Counted from the first letter of the stretch, positions 52,412-61,547 are shown. The stretch is DNA of 64,000 nt from Kribbella pratensis (GCF_004365355.1 NZ_SODP01000002.1:1-64000); one strand, 5' to 3'. Made by a program: numbers and translations. Notes: a model not told the origin generated them from the letters alone.

Positions 52412-52818
52412 GTGACGCTCCTTCCAGGAGCATTGACTGACTGACGTCGCGAGGGACCGGCGTGCGCGATCCGCCGTACGAAATGCACGGCAGGGAAGAA
52501 CTGAGAAGGTTGCCTGCTCAGGCCGAAGGGCGCAGCATCTCTGCCTCGCAACAAGGACTTACCGAAATGGCACTCTGTCGTACCACCAACGAAACTTGCC
52601 GTCCGGTACCCGCCACCAAACACACAACCAAACAGCTCACCGCCCGCGCCTGTGAAGTCGTCTGGCGGGGCGGTGACCGTTTGTGCGGGCGGTCCCTGCG
52701 CTGCTGGTCGGAACGCTGGGACCTGGGATTCATCGGCCTCTCGAGCGACCGATGGTCCTTACCGAGTGCGGTGCCCCGACTCTCAGGTGTTACACATGTT
52801 TGACCGCGTTCGGGCGTG
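52412..52818. other. 407-bp gap with one doubtful small ORF
   Basis: An ORF from ATG 52567 to 52803 (78 residues, five Cys, start MALCRTTNETCRPVPATKHT) has AAGGA 8 bp upstream, but no family or neighbour supports it. GC content is lower here. The promoter of the 52411 operon must lie in this gap. Confidence 0.35.
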
Positions 52819-53550
52819 TCAGAGGCCGATGAGGAAGAGGGTGCCGGCGGCGAGGAGGCCGAGTTCGACGAGGAGGACGAAGAGGCGGTCGCTGATGCGG
52901 CCGACGATCTTCTTGCCGGTCCAGGCGCCGAGCAGGGTCGCGGGGGTGAGCGCAACGCCGTACAGCAGGACCTGGCGGGTGAGCAGGTCGCCGGCGCCGT
53001 ACGTCGCGATCTTGGTCAGGTGCATGGTCAGCGCGCTGGCGGCTTCGGTGCCGATGTAGGCAGCGCGGGTCAGGCCGTATGCCAGGAAGAACGGTGCGGT
53101 CAGCGGGCCGACTGATCCGAGCAGTGCCGAGCCGAGGCCGGACGCTGCGCCGACCGCGGCGAAGACGGGATCCGTGGGTTTGCGCGGATGGGGCTTGAGA
53201 TGCCGCCAAAGCACCACGCCGATCAAGAACACACCGAGCAGTCGTTTCAGAGGCGCGAGGGGCGCGTGGGCGAGCAGGAGTCCGCCGGCGACGGCGCAGG
53301 GCACCGCGCCGAGGGAGAACCACCCGATCAGCGGCCAACGGAGGTCGTGCCGATTGAGCCACGCCCGGGAACCGTTGCTGGACAGCTGGGTCAGCGTCAG
53401 CATCGGCACCGCTACCCGCAGGCCGAACAGCGCCGTGAAGACCGGCAGCAAGAGGACTCCGCCGCCGAATCCGGCGACCGCTGACAACGCGGCGAGTCCG
53501 AACGCGGCCGCCGAGGCGATGAGCAAGGTCGGCAAGAAATCGGTCAGCAT
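52819..53550 (-). CDS. TauE/SafE-family membrane transporter
   Basis: A 243-residue polytopic membrane protein with the TauE/SafE signature LSAVAGFGGGVLLLPVF near the N-terminus and a repeated half (AAVGAASGLGSALLGSVGPL). The family exports sulfite and organosulfonates. The gene starts 3 bp after the DUF1232 stop. Confidence 0.87.
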   Translation of the reverse strand: MLTDFLPTLLIASAAAFGLAALSAVAGFGGGVLLLPVFTALFGLRVAVPMLTLTQLSSNGSRAWLNRHDLRWPLIGWFSLGAVPCAVAGGLLLAHAPLAPLKRLLGVFLIGVVLWRHLKPHPRKPTDPVFAAVGAASGLGSALLGSVGPLTAPFFLAYGLTRAAYIGTEAASALTMHLTKIATYGAGDLLTRQVLLYGVALTPATLLGAWTGKKIVGRISDRLFVLLVELGLLAAGTLFLIGL

Positions 53551-53553
53551 GTC

Positions 53554-53976
53554 TCAGGAGGCCGCCGGGAGCCCAGCGAGGCGGCGAACGGCCGCGAGCC
53601 CGTCCGGCGATCCTGGCCAGTGCCGATCGAGCGCAGCAGGTCCGGCCCGGTGCGTGACCGACCGGAGCGCGAACGCGACGATCACCGCGTCATCGGCGTA
53701 CCCGATCACTGGGATGAAGTCCGGCACCAGGTCAAAGGGCATGGCAAGGTAGGCCAACAGCAACCAGAGCCGGATCCGCACCCCGCGGGGCAGCGTCCGG
53801 TCACCTGCCAATCGACGCAGGAGCCGCACAAGGTCCGGTAGGAGCCGAAGCGCGTCCCGGATCCGCAGCTCGTCAGGCCGGACGAACCAGAGCGCCACAA
53901 TCAGCGCCATCCACAACAGCAAGACGCCTGCTGCTGCACCCACCACCACCGACCACCACGTCGTCACCCGGCCCAT
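53554..53976 (-). CDS. DUF1232 (YkvA-like) membrane protein
   Basis: A 140-residue protein with an N-terminal membrane helix and the DUF1232 motif RLWLLLAYLAMPFDLVPDFIPVIGYADDAVIV. Function unknown. In an operon with the TauE-like gene and possibly the cupin gene 18 bp upstream. Confidence 0.87.
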   Translation of the reverse strand: MGRVTTWWSVVVGAAAGVLLLWMALIVALWFVRPDELRIRDALRLLPDLVRLLRRLAGDRTLPRGVRIRLWLLLAYLAMPFDLVPDFIPVIGYADDAVIVAFALRSVTHRAGPAALDRHWPGSPDGLAAVRRLAGLPAAS

Positions 53977-53994
53977 TGTGCCCGCAGGCGCTGG

Positions 53995-54396
53995 TCACGC
54001 CGGGTTGGCTGCCCGGTAGGTCTGGTCGTCGACTGGTTCGAGCCAGGTGGTGGGATCGCCGTCGGCTGCTTCGAGCATGGCTATGTGGCACATGAAGGTG
54101 TCCGTCGTACCGCCGTGCCAGTGCTCTTCGCCCGGTGGGGTCCAGACCGTGTCGCCGGCGCGCATGCGGATGACCTTGCCGTCGCGGGTGCCGACGAGGC
54201 CGACTCCTTCGGTCACGTGGAGGGTCTGGCCGACGGCGTGCGAGTGCCAGTTGGTACGGGCGCCGGGCGCGAAGCGGACCAGAGCCGCGGTGAGTCTCGA
54301 TGGCTCCGTCGGGGTCTTGATCGAGGTGACATAGACGTCGCCGGTGAAGGTTTGTTCGGGTGCCTTGGATGTGTTGCGAACAGGTAGCAGTTCCAT
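53995..54396 (-). CDS. Cupin-domain protein
   Basis: A 133-residue single cupin: FAPGARTNWHSHAVGQTLHVTEG and GDTVWTPPGEEHWHGG carry the metal-binding His/Glu set. ATG 54396 is assumed; 54408 is also open. The arrangement resembles small carboxymuconolactone-associated cupins often found near MFS or quinone genes. Confidence 0.85.
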   Translation of the reverse strand: MELLPVRNTSKAPEQTFTGDVYVTSIKTPTEPSRLTAALVRFAPGARTNWHSHAVGQTLHVTEGVGLVGTRDGKVIRMRAGDTVWTPPGEEHWHGGTTDTFMCHIAMLEAADGDPTTWLEPVDDQTYRAANPA

Positions 54397-54454
54397 TGGT
54401 CGTTCCAATCGTCGGGTCAGTCTGAAGGTCGTGCGGTACGGCGTAGACCCGCCG

Positions 54455-54664
54455 TTACCCCGGCTGTGAGTCGACCACCCACTGCAGCCCCTGGATACCT
54501 CCGCCCAGCTCGGTCCGGATCCGCGGGAACGCCACGTTCACGATGACCGCATCCACTGTCACCAGGAAGAACCCGAGCAGGGCAGTCAACAACGCCAAAC
54601 ACGGCCGTCCGCCGACGGAGGCCGCTTCCGGCTCGCGGGTTGTCGCGGGTTCGCAGATTGTCAC
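54455..54664 (-). pseudogene. N-terminal fragment of an MFS drug transporter
   Basis: A 69-residue ORF with CLALLTALLGFFLVTVDAVIVNVAFPRIRTELGGGIQGLQWVVD, the first membrane segment and following loop of EmrB/QacA-type MFS exporters. It then ends SQPG-stop where the family continues into helix 2; the other ~400 residues are absent. A truncation relic between the cupin and MmyB-type genes. Confidence 0.8.
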
Positions 54665-54778
54665 GGCATCCAGCGAACTGCACCCGCAGGAGTGGCAACA
54701 GGCCCGGCTGTTCCAGGTAACAACAGAACCCCCCTCGCAGCCACGCCTGCGTCGTACCGTGAAACGCGCAGCGGCGGC

Positions 54779-55660
54779 TCAGTCCTCGGCGGCGGCAGGC
54801 TGCAGGGCGGATGCGGCCGCCCAGGAGCCGAGGAGTTTCAAGGCCTCGGCGGTGGGTGATGAGGGCTCGGCGGCGTAGATGGTGAGCGTCAGTCCGGGAT
54901 CGGAGATCATGTCGACGCTCTCGTAGGCGAGCTCGAGATTGCCTACGGCCTCGTGGTGGAACGACTTGGTACCCGCTCCGTGCAGGCGGACGTTGTGCGA
55001 GCCCCAGCGCTGCCGGAACTCCGGACAGCACGTAGACAGCTCGCCCACGAGGTCGTGCATCACCTTGTCATGGGGGTCACGGCCGGCCTCGGTGCGCAGG
55101 ATCGAGACACAGGTGTCGGCGGCGGTGTCCCAGTCCGGGTAGAACCGGAGCGAGTCTTCGTCAAGGAAGGTGTAGCGGGCGAAGTTCGGCTGTCGGCTGG
55201 GCTCCCGTTCGTACAGCGACGAATGCATGGCCCGGCCGAGATGGTTCGCGGCGAGCAGGTCCATACGACCGTTGCGGACGATCGCGGGACCCTCGGTAAT
55301 AGTGTCGAGGACCCACTGCAGGCTCGGGCGCGGTGTCCAGCGCTTCGAGGACCGACGCGGTCGGGCCAGCCTGCCGGTCCCACTCGCTGTCTGGGCGAGA
55401 TGGAACAGGTGGATCCGCTCGGCATCGTCCAACTGAAGCGCACGGGCGATGGCGTCGAGCACGGAGGCGGAGACGCCGGCCAGGGATCCGCGCTCGAGCT
55501 TTGCGTAGTACTCGACGCTGACGCCGGCCAGGGCTGCCACCTCGGCACGGCGCAGACCGGGGACCCGACGGCGACCGACCTCGGGCAGGCCGGCGGCCCG
55601 CGGGGTCACCTTCGCCCGTCGGGTCGTGAGGAACTCTCGAACCTCGACGCGGTTGTCCAT
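54779..55660 (-). CDS. HTH regulator with MmyB-like ligand domain
   Basis: A 293-residue XRE/MmyB-type regulator: HTH GLRRAEVAALAGVSVEYYAKLERGSL near residue 40 and a C-terminal PAS-like domain (NGRMDLLAANHLGRAMHSSLY, SFHHEAVGNLELAYESVDM). ATG 55660, or 55669 in frame, is the start. Divergent from the alcohol-dehydrogenase gene it may control. Confidence 0.88.
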   Translation of the reverse strand: MDNRVEVREFLTTRRAKVTPRAAGLPEVGRRRVPGLRRAEVAALAGVSVEYYAKLERGSLAGVSASVLDAIARALQLDDAERIHLFHLAQTASGTGRLARPRRSSKRWTPRPSLQWVLDTITEGPAIVRNGRMDLLAANHLGRAMHSSLYEREPSRQPNFARYTFLDEDSLRFYPDWDTAADTCVSILRTEAGRDPHDKVMHDLVGELSTCCPEFRQRWGSHNVRLHGAGTKSFHHEAVGNLELAYESVDMISDPGLTLTIYAAEPSSPTAEALKLLGSWAAASALQPAAAED

Positions 55661-55793
55661 GACATCCACCGTACGGCGGTCATCGGCGCTGAGGGATGTA
55701 CTGCTGGTACACCTCTCAGCAGTGACTCCCTCAGCGACGCTTCCGGCGGTTGTCTGGATACATACCTGTCCAACTCTTCTTGTGGAGTGTCTG

Positions 55794-56819
55794 ATGCGTG
55801 GAGTTGTCATGCACGCCCCCGGCGATGTTCGCGTCGAGGACGTTGCCGAGCCGCGGATCCTGAAGCCGACCGACGCGATCATCCGATTGTCGGCGACCTG
55901 CATCTGCGGGTCCGACCTGTGGCCCTACCGGGGCGCCGACGAGATCACCGAGCCGCTGCATATGGGCCACGAGTACGCCGGCATCGTCGAGGAGGTCGGG
56001 TCGGAGGTCGACTCGATCCGACCGGGGCAGTTCGTGATCGGTTCGTTCTTTGCCTCCGACAACACCTGCGAGATCTGCCGGGCGGGCTACCAATCCTCCT
56101 GTGTGCATCGCGAGATGCTCGGTACCAGCGGCGCCGCGCAAGCCCAGCGGATGCGGGTCCCGCTGGCCGATGGAACCTTGGTCGCGACACCCGGCGTACC
56201 CAGCGATGATCTCGTTCCCAGCCTCCTGGCCGCCTCCGACGTCCTTGGCACAGGCTGGTTCGGTGCGGTCGCAGCCGAAGCCGCTCCCGGCAAGACCGTC
56301 GCGGTCGTCGGTGACGGCGCGGTCGGCCTCCTCGCCGTACTGTCCGCCAAGCAACTCGGCGCGGAGCGCATCATCGCGATGAGCCGCCACGAGTCGCGAC
56401 AGAAGCTCGCGCTCGACTTCGGCGCAACCGACATTGTCACCGAACGAGGCGACGCCGGAGCGGCCCGGATCAAGGAGCTCACCGACGGACTCGGCGCGCA
56501 TTCGGTCGTCGAAGCGGTAGGGACGCAGGAATCGATGATGCAGGCAATCAACGCGACCCGTCCCGGGGGTCATGTCGGGTTTGTCGGCGTACTGCATGAC
56601 GTCGTATTGCGGGGCGACGACATCTTCATGACCCATGTCCACGTCCACGGCGGACCTGCCCCGGTACGGCGTTTCCTGCCGGAGCTGATCGACCTGATCT
56701 GGACCGGTCAGATCGACCCGGGCAAGGTCTTCGACCTCGAACTGCCGCTCGACCAGGCAGCTGACGGCTACCGCGCCATGGACGAACGCCGCGCCATCAA
56801 GGTCCTCCTCCGCCCATGA
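55794..56819 (+). CDS. Zinc-dependent alcohol dehydrogenase
   Basis: A 341-residue MDR enzyme: CICGSDLWPYRG and GHEYAGIVEEVG (catalytic zinc), DNTCEICRAGYQSSC (structural zinc, partly degenerate), Rossmann VAVVGDGAVGLLAVLSAKQLG. ATG 55794 follows GGAG by 6 bp. Its stop overlaps the MFS start by 4 bp, so they form an operon, likely under the divergent MmyB-type regulator. Confidence 0.88.
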   Translation: MRGVVMHAPGDVRVEDVAEPRILKPTDAIIRLSATCICGSDLWPYRGADEITEPLHMGHEYAGIVEEVGSEVDSIRPGQFVIGSFFASDNTCEICRAGYQSSCVHREMLGTSGAAQAQRMRVPLADGTLVATPGVPSDDLVPSLLAASDVLGTGWFGAVAAEAAPGKTVAVVGDGAVGLLAVLSAKQLGAERIIAMSRHESRQKLALDFGATDIVTERGDAGAARIKELTDGLGAHSVVEAVGTQESMMQAINATRPGGHVGFVGVLHDVVLRGDDIFMTHVHVHGGPAPVRRFLPELIDLIWTGQIDPGKVFDLELPLDQAADGYRAMDERRAIKVLLRP

Positions 56820-58081
56820 CCGATCTGTCCCTCGACCGCACCGACACGGGGGCGCCGGTACGCGCTGCAGCGCTCAGCACGGGTGTCGTGGCCACGGTGG
56901 TCTTCATCACCGCGATCGCCCCGCTGGCCACCGACATGTACGTGTCGGCGTTCCCGCAGGTCGCCCACGATCTGTCCACCGGCGCGACCCAGGTCCAACT
57001 GACCCTGACGACGTTCTTCGCCGGTATGGGCCTCGGGCAACTGATCGGCGGACCGATCTCCGACCAGCGGGGCAGGCGTCGCCTGCTCCTGCTGTCGCTC
57101 GTCGTGATGACGGCAGCGTCCGTCGCCTGCGCTGTCGCGCCTTCCATCGCGGTGATGACGATTGCCCGGCTGCTGCAGGGCTTCGGCGGCGGCTGGGCGA
57201 TGGTGATCGGTCGCGCCATCATCGTCGACCTCGCCACCGGGGCACGGCTCGTCCGCGTGCTCAACGCCATCGCCGCAGTCGGCGGCATCGCCCCGATCGT
57301 CGGCCCACTCCTCGGTGCCGTGATCCTGCAGCTGTCCCATTGGCGCGTGTCGTTCTGGACGGTCGCGGTCCTGGGCACAGCGATGATGGTCGCCGTACTC
57401 CTCGCTGTTCCCGAATCTCTACCGCCTGATCGACGCCACAGCGGCGGCCTCCACGCTCTCGCCGTCGCCGCGCGGCAGGTCCTGGGCCAGCGCCGGTACG
57501 TCGGCTACCTGGTCGTCACCGGCTCGGCGATGGGCGCCCTGTTCGCGTACGTCGCCGCCTCAGCCTTCGTCCTCCAGTCGATGAACGGTATGACGCCGGT
57601 CGCCTACTCGATCGACTTCGCCGCGAACGCCGCCGGGATGACACTGGCAGCACTGGTCGCCGCCCGGCTGGCCGGGCGGGTCTCGACCCGGAAGGTCATT
57701 CTGGCCGGTCAGGTCGCCGCCTTCGCCGCAGGGATCGCGATGCTTGTCGGAGCTGTCGCGTTCGGCACGACACGCCTGCTCGCGATCAGCTCGTTCTTCG
57801 TCCTGATGACCGCACAAGGCCTGATCATCCCGAACGCCGGCGCTCTCGCCTCGGCCGAGGTGCCCGATCACCCCGGCACCGGATCGGCGCTGCTCGGCTG
57901 CGTGCAGTGGATCGCCGCCGGAGTCATCCCACCGATCGCCGGCCTGGGCGGCGCCACGACAGCAGTCCCGATGGCAGTCATCCTGGTCGCCGGAGCACTC
58001 ACCTCCATGTTCGGACTGCTCGTCCTGGCGCGGGCTCTCCCTCACGCTGGTAGTCCGCCGCACCAGCAGGCCCCGTCCTGA
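56816..58081 (+). CDS. Bcr/CflA-family MFS drug efflux protein
   Basis: A 421-residue 12-helix transporter with the Bcr/CflA pattern PLATDMYVSAFPQVAHDL, GQLIGGPISDQRGRRRLLLLSL and RLLQGFGGGWAMVIGRAI. Translation is coupled to the alcohol dehydrogenase gene. It exports drugs or metabolites; the substrate cannot be read. Confidence 0.88.
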   Translation: MTDLSLDRTDTGAPVRAAALSTGVVATVVFITAIAPLATDMYVSAFPQVAHDLSTGATQVQLTLTTFFAGMGLGQLIGGPISDQRGRRRLLLLSLVVMTAASVACAVAPSIAVMTIARLLQGFGGGWAMVIGRAIIVDLATGARLVRVLNAIAAVGGIAPIVGPLLGAVILQLSHWRVSFWTVAVLGTAMMVAVLLAVPESLPPDRRHSGGLHALAVAARQVLGQRRYVGYLVVTGSAMGALFAYVAASAFVLQSMNGMTPVAYSIDFAANAAGMTLAALVAARLAGRVSTRKVILAGQVAAFAAGIAMLVGAVAFGTTRLLAISSFFVLMTAQGLIIPNAGALASAEVPDHPGTGSALLGCVQWIAAGVIPPIAGLGGATTAVPMAVILVAGALTSMFGLLVLARALPHAGSPPHQQAPS

Positions 58082-58097
58082 GACGCAACCCGAGTGG

Positions 58098-58526
58098 TCA
58101 GCTGGTGGGTTTTCCCAGTGCTGCTCGCGAGCGGGGAGAGCTGGCAGTTTCCGGGTCGGGCGATTTGTCTTGCTGGTCGAGTTTGCGACGGTAGAAGTCG
58201 TAGGCGGCCTGCTTGCTCATGCCCAAGGCGGCGCCGACCTCGCTCCAGCTGGAGCCTTCTTCGCGGGCTTGGCGCATCATGTGCCACCGCGCCCCGGTGA
58301 GCAGCTCGACCACCCGTCGGCTTGCCCGCAGGGCCTCCAGCCCGGTCACGCCGGGCAGGTCGGCCAGCGCCTTCACCAGAACTGCCACCGGATGGCCCGC
58401 TTCCCGCTGCTGCTCGATCCCGCGTTCGTAGAGCTCTCGCTGATCGCTGATTCGCAGCACTTCGAGCAGCTCTTCCAGGCTCCTGACATCGGCCGGCTCC
58501 GAAGTTGCTGCCGTGTCATCACCCAT
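58098..58526 (-). CDS. Small HTH regulator with C-terminal DNA-binding helix
   Basis: A 142-residue protein from ATG 58526: helical first part (DVRSLEELLEVLRISDQRELYERGIEQQ), then ARWHMMRQAREEGSSWSEVGAALGMSKQAAYDFYRRKL, a helix-turn-helix near residues 90-120. Not one of the major named families that I can identify. A pair of 19-bp arms at 58529-58574 lies exactly before its start, suggesting autoregulation. Confidence 0.75.
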   Translation of the reverse strand: MGDDTAATSEPADVRSLEELLEVLRISDQRELYERGIEQQREAGHPVAVLVKALADLPGVTGLEALRASRRVVELLTGARWHMMRQAREEGSSWSEVGAALGMSKQAAYDFYRRKLDQQDKSPDPETASSPRSRAALGKPTS

Positions 58527-58528
58527 CA

Positions 58529-58574
58529 CGTCAAGGTAGCTTGACGTCAGCGTCCACGTCAAGCTACCTTGACG
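58529..58574. promoter_or_regulatory. Pair of palindromic operators in perfect inverted repeat
   Basis: CGTCAAGGTAGCTTGACGT (58529-58547) and its exact reverse complement (58556-58574) are separated by 8 bp. Each arm is also an imperfect palindrome (TCAAG-N4-CTTGA). The block fills the 50 bp between divergent starts at 58526 and 58577. Confidence 0.92.
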
Positions 58575-58576
58575 CC

Positions 58577-58942
58577 ATGGGCCAACTCCCCTCATCCGAC
58601 CCGCACCAGGACAGCGCGGCTGCTCCGATCGCCGCCGTACGGCTAGGGCCAGGACAGTTCTTGCTCGCCGTCGACGACCTGCGGCACGGCACCGCGTTCT
58701 CGATCGACGATCGCACCTTCACGGTCGTCTCCGAGCCGTGTGCGCTGACGAAGCTGAACTACCTGGTGACCGTTCGCGAGACCGCCGGGCCGGACCGCGG
58801 CCGGCAGTTACGCGTGCAGGTGCGGCTCGGTCGGCAATCGCGCGGCTCGGTCAGGAGCCGGCCTGGAGCAGCCCCCGGCACGACCCGGGCCGGAACCCCC
58901 GCCGAGAGGTCGCGGACACACGCCCGGAGGAGCCTGGTATGA
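58577..58942 (+). CDS. Unknown protein upstream of GAF-ANTAR (3)
   Basis: A 121-residue ORF (MGQLPSSDPHQDSAAAPIAA) with a folded-looking middle (AVDDLRHGTAFSIDDRTFTVVSEPCALTKLNYLVTVRET) and an Arg/Ser-rich tail. No family recognised. The ATG lies just after the palindromic operator and the stop overlaps the GAF-ANTAR start (ATGA). The tail may be poorly constrained. Confidence 0.6.
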   Translation: MGQLPSSDPHQDSAAAPIAAVRLGPGQFLLAVDDLRHGTAFSIDDRTFTVVSEPCALTKLNYLVTVRETAGPDRGRQLRVQVRLGRQSRGSVRSRPGAAPGTTRAGTPAERSRTHARRSLV

Positions 58943-59637
58943 GCATCATCGATCTGGCCGGCAGTGCGGGGGCGGAGCAATTCGCCCAACTCGCCCTCGA
59001 CCTGCACGACTCCGGCGGGGTCGACGAGACCGTGCAGGCAGTCGTCGACTTCGCATTGCAGGCCCTGGCCTGTTCGCATGCCGGTGTCGCGCTGATCGTC
59101 GGCGGTGGCAGGCTGGAGATTCCGGCGACCACCGACCCGGTGGTCGCCGAGATCTACGCATTGCAGATCGGCGGCGGTACAGGTCCGCTGGCGGTGTCGA
59201 TGCGAGAGCACACGATCGTTCGGGTCCGCGACACCACCACGGACGACCGCTGGCCGGAGTGGGCCGGCAAGGTCCTCGAGCTCGGCGTACGCAGCGTCCT
59301 GGACGTCCCGCTGGTCACCACCGCGGCCGGCACCGTCGGGGTGCTCGGTCTCTACAGCACGCGGCCGGACGCCTTCGGTGCCGACGAAGAAGCCATCGCC
59401 CACATCCTCGCCCGCCACGCCTCAGTCGCCGTCGCCAGCGCACGCCATGAAGTCAACCTCGCCCAGGCCGTCGACGCCCGCAAACTCGTCGGCCAGGCGA
59501 TGGGCATCCTGATGGAGCGCTACAACCTCGACGGCGACAGGGCGTTCGAAGTACTGCGCCGGTATTCCCAGGACACCAACACCAAGCTGCGCGACGTCGC
59601 CCAGCAGCTGATCGAAACCCGGAAATTGCCCCACTGA
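58939..59637 (+). CDS. GAF-ANTAR regulator (3)
   Basis: A 232-residue protein from ATG 58939 (GGAGGAG upstream): GAF domain (DFALQALACSHAGVALIVGGGR, RSVLDVPLVTTAAGTVGVLGLYS) and ANTAR (KLVGQAMGILMERYNLDGDRAFEVLRRYSQDTNTKLRDVAQQL). Closely related to copy 4 at 62240, with a nearly identical C-terminal half. Coupled to the unknown gene at 58577. Confidence 0.9.
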   Translation: MSIIDLAGSAGAEQFAQLALDLHDSGGVDETVQAVVDFALQALACSHAGVALIVGGGRLEIPATTDPVVAEIYALQIGGGTGPLAVSMREHTIVRVRDTTTDDRWPEWAGKVLELGVRSVLDVPLVTTAAGTVGVLGLYSTRPDAFGADEEAIAHILARHASVAVASARHEVNLAQAVDARKLVGQAMGILMERYNLDGDRAFEVLRRYSQDTNTKLRDVAQQLIETRKLPH

Positions 59638-59646
59638 TCCTCGCTG

Positions 59647-60144
59647 TCAGCGCTTGGCGAGTGCAGTGAGAAGCATTTCCAGGGCGGCCAGGGTGGCGTG
59701 TTCGACGACCTCGGACGGGTCGCCCTCAAACCTGTGCTGATCCACGACCTCGCCGTCGGACGAGCTGAGCGCGACATAGACGGTCCCGGGCCGGTGACCC
59801 TCCTCGGGATCCGGTCCGCCCACTCCGGTGACTGCGACGACAACGTCTGCGCCGAGCAGATCAGCGCAGCCTTTGGCCATCTGTACGGCGCAGCGCGCGT
59901 TCACCACTGGTCCGGGATCGACGTTCAGCACGCGGAACTTGGTCTCGGCCGCATACGCGACGACCCCACCGGCGAACCAGACACTCGAATCCGCAGCGGC
60001 GCCGAGCTGTGCGGCGATCGCCCCGCTGGTCAGCGATTCCGCAACGGCAACGCTCAGCCCGTGCGCAAGCGCCGTACCACCGATGCGCTCCGCGATCTCG
60101 CCGGCGATGCCGGCGCGGTCCCCGTCAGTCATGTCCCCAGTCAT
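59647..60144 (-). CDS. CinA C-terminal-type nicotinamide-nucleotide amidase
   Basis: A 165-residue stand-alone CinA amidase domain (LSVAVAESLTSGAIAAQLG, FAGGVVAYAAETKFRVLNVD, AVTGVGGPDPEEGHRPGTVYVAL). It hydrolyses nicotinamide mononucleotide to nicotinate mononucleotide in NAD salvage. It starts at ATG 60144 or 60132 and converges with the GAF-ANTAR gene only 9 bp away. Confidence 0.9.
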   Translation of the reverse strand: MTGDMTDGDRAGIAGEIAERIGGTALAHGLSVAVAESLTSGAIAAQLGAAADSSVWFAGGVVAYAAETKFRVLNVDPGPVVNARCAVQMAKGCADLLGADVVVAVTGVGGPDPEEGHRPGTVYVALSSSDGEVVDQHRFEGDPSEVVEHATLAALEMLLTALAKR

Positions 60145-60190
60145 GTCTCCTCACCCGGCCTCGCGGTCGGGTGAGGAGATGGTTGCCGGC

Positions 60191-60748
60191 TCAGAGGTCG
60201 GCTTCGCTCTCGACCTTCTTCTTCAGCTGATCTTTGGACAGCCCCGCCGTACCGGAAATGTCCGCGTTCTTCGCCTGCTGGACGAGTTGCTCGCGCGTCA
60301 TGTCGCCCGGCTGTTCACCGAGGTGTTGCTTGCGGCTCGCGGCGAACGCCTCGCCGAGCTGCGCGCGCCGTTCGTCGGACAGGTTCGACCGCATCCCCGG
60401 CAGCACCTTGGTCTCCTCCTCCTCGACGTGGTGGGACACAGCGTCGATGAGGTTCTGCAGAGCCTTGTCGAACGCCTCCGAGGTCGGGTCGGTCTCGGCG
60501 AGCTTGGCCAGGAGCTGGTCGGCCTCGATGTGCTCCTGCTGGCTGTGCGAGACCTCGTCCTTCTCACCGGCTTCCTCGGCCGCAACGGGATAGACCTCCG
60601 CCTCCTCCGCCCGACTGTGAGCGGTGAGCAGGGTGGTGAGCACCGGCAACAGGTTCGGTCGCTTCTCCGGGTTGTCCTTCAACTCGTCGAACAAGCGCTC
60701 GACCTCACGGTGGTCCTGCATGATCAGGTCGACAACATCCGCAGCCAT
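60191..60748 (-). CDS. Hemerythrin-domain protein
   Basis: A 185-residue protein from ATG 60748 with GGAGG upstream. Di-iron ligands of the four-helix bundle are visible: His in MQDHREVE, His/Glu in AHSRAEEAEVYP, His in QEHIEAD, His-His/Glu in SHHVEEEETKVLP. The C-terminal ~40 residues (TREQLVQQAKNADISGTAGLSKDQLKKKVE) form a small SAP/Rho-N-like helical extension. Likely an oxygen or NO/redox-stress protein. Confidence 0.88.
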   Translation of the reverse strand: MAADVVDLIMQDHREVERLFDELKDNPEKRPNLLPVLTTLLTAHSRAEEAEVYPVAAEEAGEKDEVSHSQQEHIEADQLLAKLAETDPTSEAFDKALQNLIDAVSHHVEEEETKVLPGMRSNLSDERRAQLGEAFAASRKQHLGEQPGDMTREQLVQQAKNADISGTAGLSKDQLKKKVESEADL

Positions 60749-60863
60749 ATTGAGTCCTCCCGAATCGAATTGCCTTGATTCGCCGGTACCCCGGAGCATG
60801 CAATTGTTGCCTCGGGCGTCAAAGTCGTCGCATGCGCGCAGTGGTCAGCTCGAGAGAGCCCGG

Positions 60864-61547
60864 TCAGCCCTCGACACCGGTCGCGTCGTGTGACGTGCCG
60901 ACCGGCTTGCTCTCCGGGGATCCGCGCTCGCGCAGATAGATGCTCAGCACGGCCATCGATCCGACCGCGAGGAACTCCGACTGCCAGTTCTGCAGACTTC
61001 GGCTCCAGAAGTCGGCCGAGCCGACATACGACAGCCACGACACCGGATCCTGAAGCTGCCTCAACTGGTCCTCGTTGAACGTCGACCAGCCCGCGACCGA
61101 CTGCACCAGCCAGCAGGCGAGGAACACCGAACCCATCACCAGACCGAGCGACGAGGAGAACAGCTTGGTCCGCCAGCCGCCGACTCGCGCCCACCGCGGC
61201 GAATCAGGGCCGGCGTAGGCACCGACCTTCTGCTCCTCGTCGGACTCCCGCCCCGCGTTGTCCAGCGGCTTCGATTCCGGTGAGCCGCGTTGCACCAACC
61301 AGACGGTCAGGACGATGTAGAGCAGGAACTGCAGGTACTCGCTCTGCCAGTTCTCGGTCACGTCCACGGCGAAGTCGGCCGACGTGACATAACGGCCGAA
61401 CGAGACCGTCGCCAGGCCGTCGGTGATCTGCTGATTGTTGTACTCCGCCAGGCCGGCGAAAGCCTGTCCGATCAGCGCCGCGAGGAAGAGCCCTCCGAAG
61501 ACAAGGCTGAGCGAGTTGGTGCGCACGAAGCCCCGGACCCGGCTCAT
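60864..61547 (-). CDS. DUF6766-type membrane protein
   Basis: A 227-residue membrane protein from ATG 61547 with two similar halves, each NSLSLVF/SSSLGLVMGSVFLA...SYLxS/TSADF...NWQSE[YF]LQ, and each half ending RGSPESKP. This internal duplication is the hallmark of the family I know as DUF6766; function unknown. The ATG overlaps the stop of a 27-residue membrane peptide gene. Confidence 0.85.
   Translation of the reverse strand: MSRVRGFVRTNSLSLVFGGLFLAALIGQAFAGLAEYNNQQITDGLATVSFGRYVTSADFAVDVTENWQSEYLQFLLYIVLTVWLVQRGSPESKPLDNAGRESDEEQKVGAYAGPDSPRWARVGGWRTKLFSSSLGLVMGSVFLACWLVQSVAGWSTFNEDQLRQLQDPVSWLSYVGSADFWSRSLQNWQSEFLAVGSMAVLSIYLRERGSPESKPVGTSHDATGVEG

Noticed and set aside
52567..52803. 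Possible 78-residue Cys-containing protein
   Set aside because: The ribosome site is acceptable, but there is no family, no neighbour coupling and no codon-bias support, so it is only mentioned in the gap entry.
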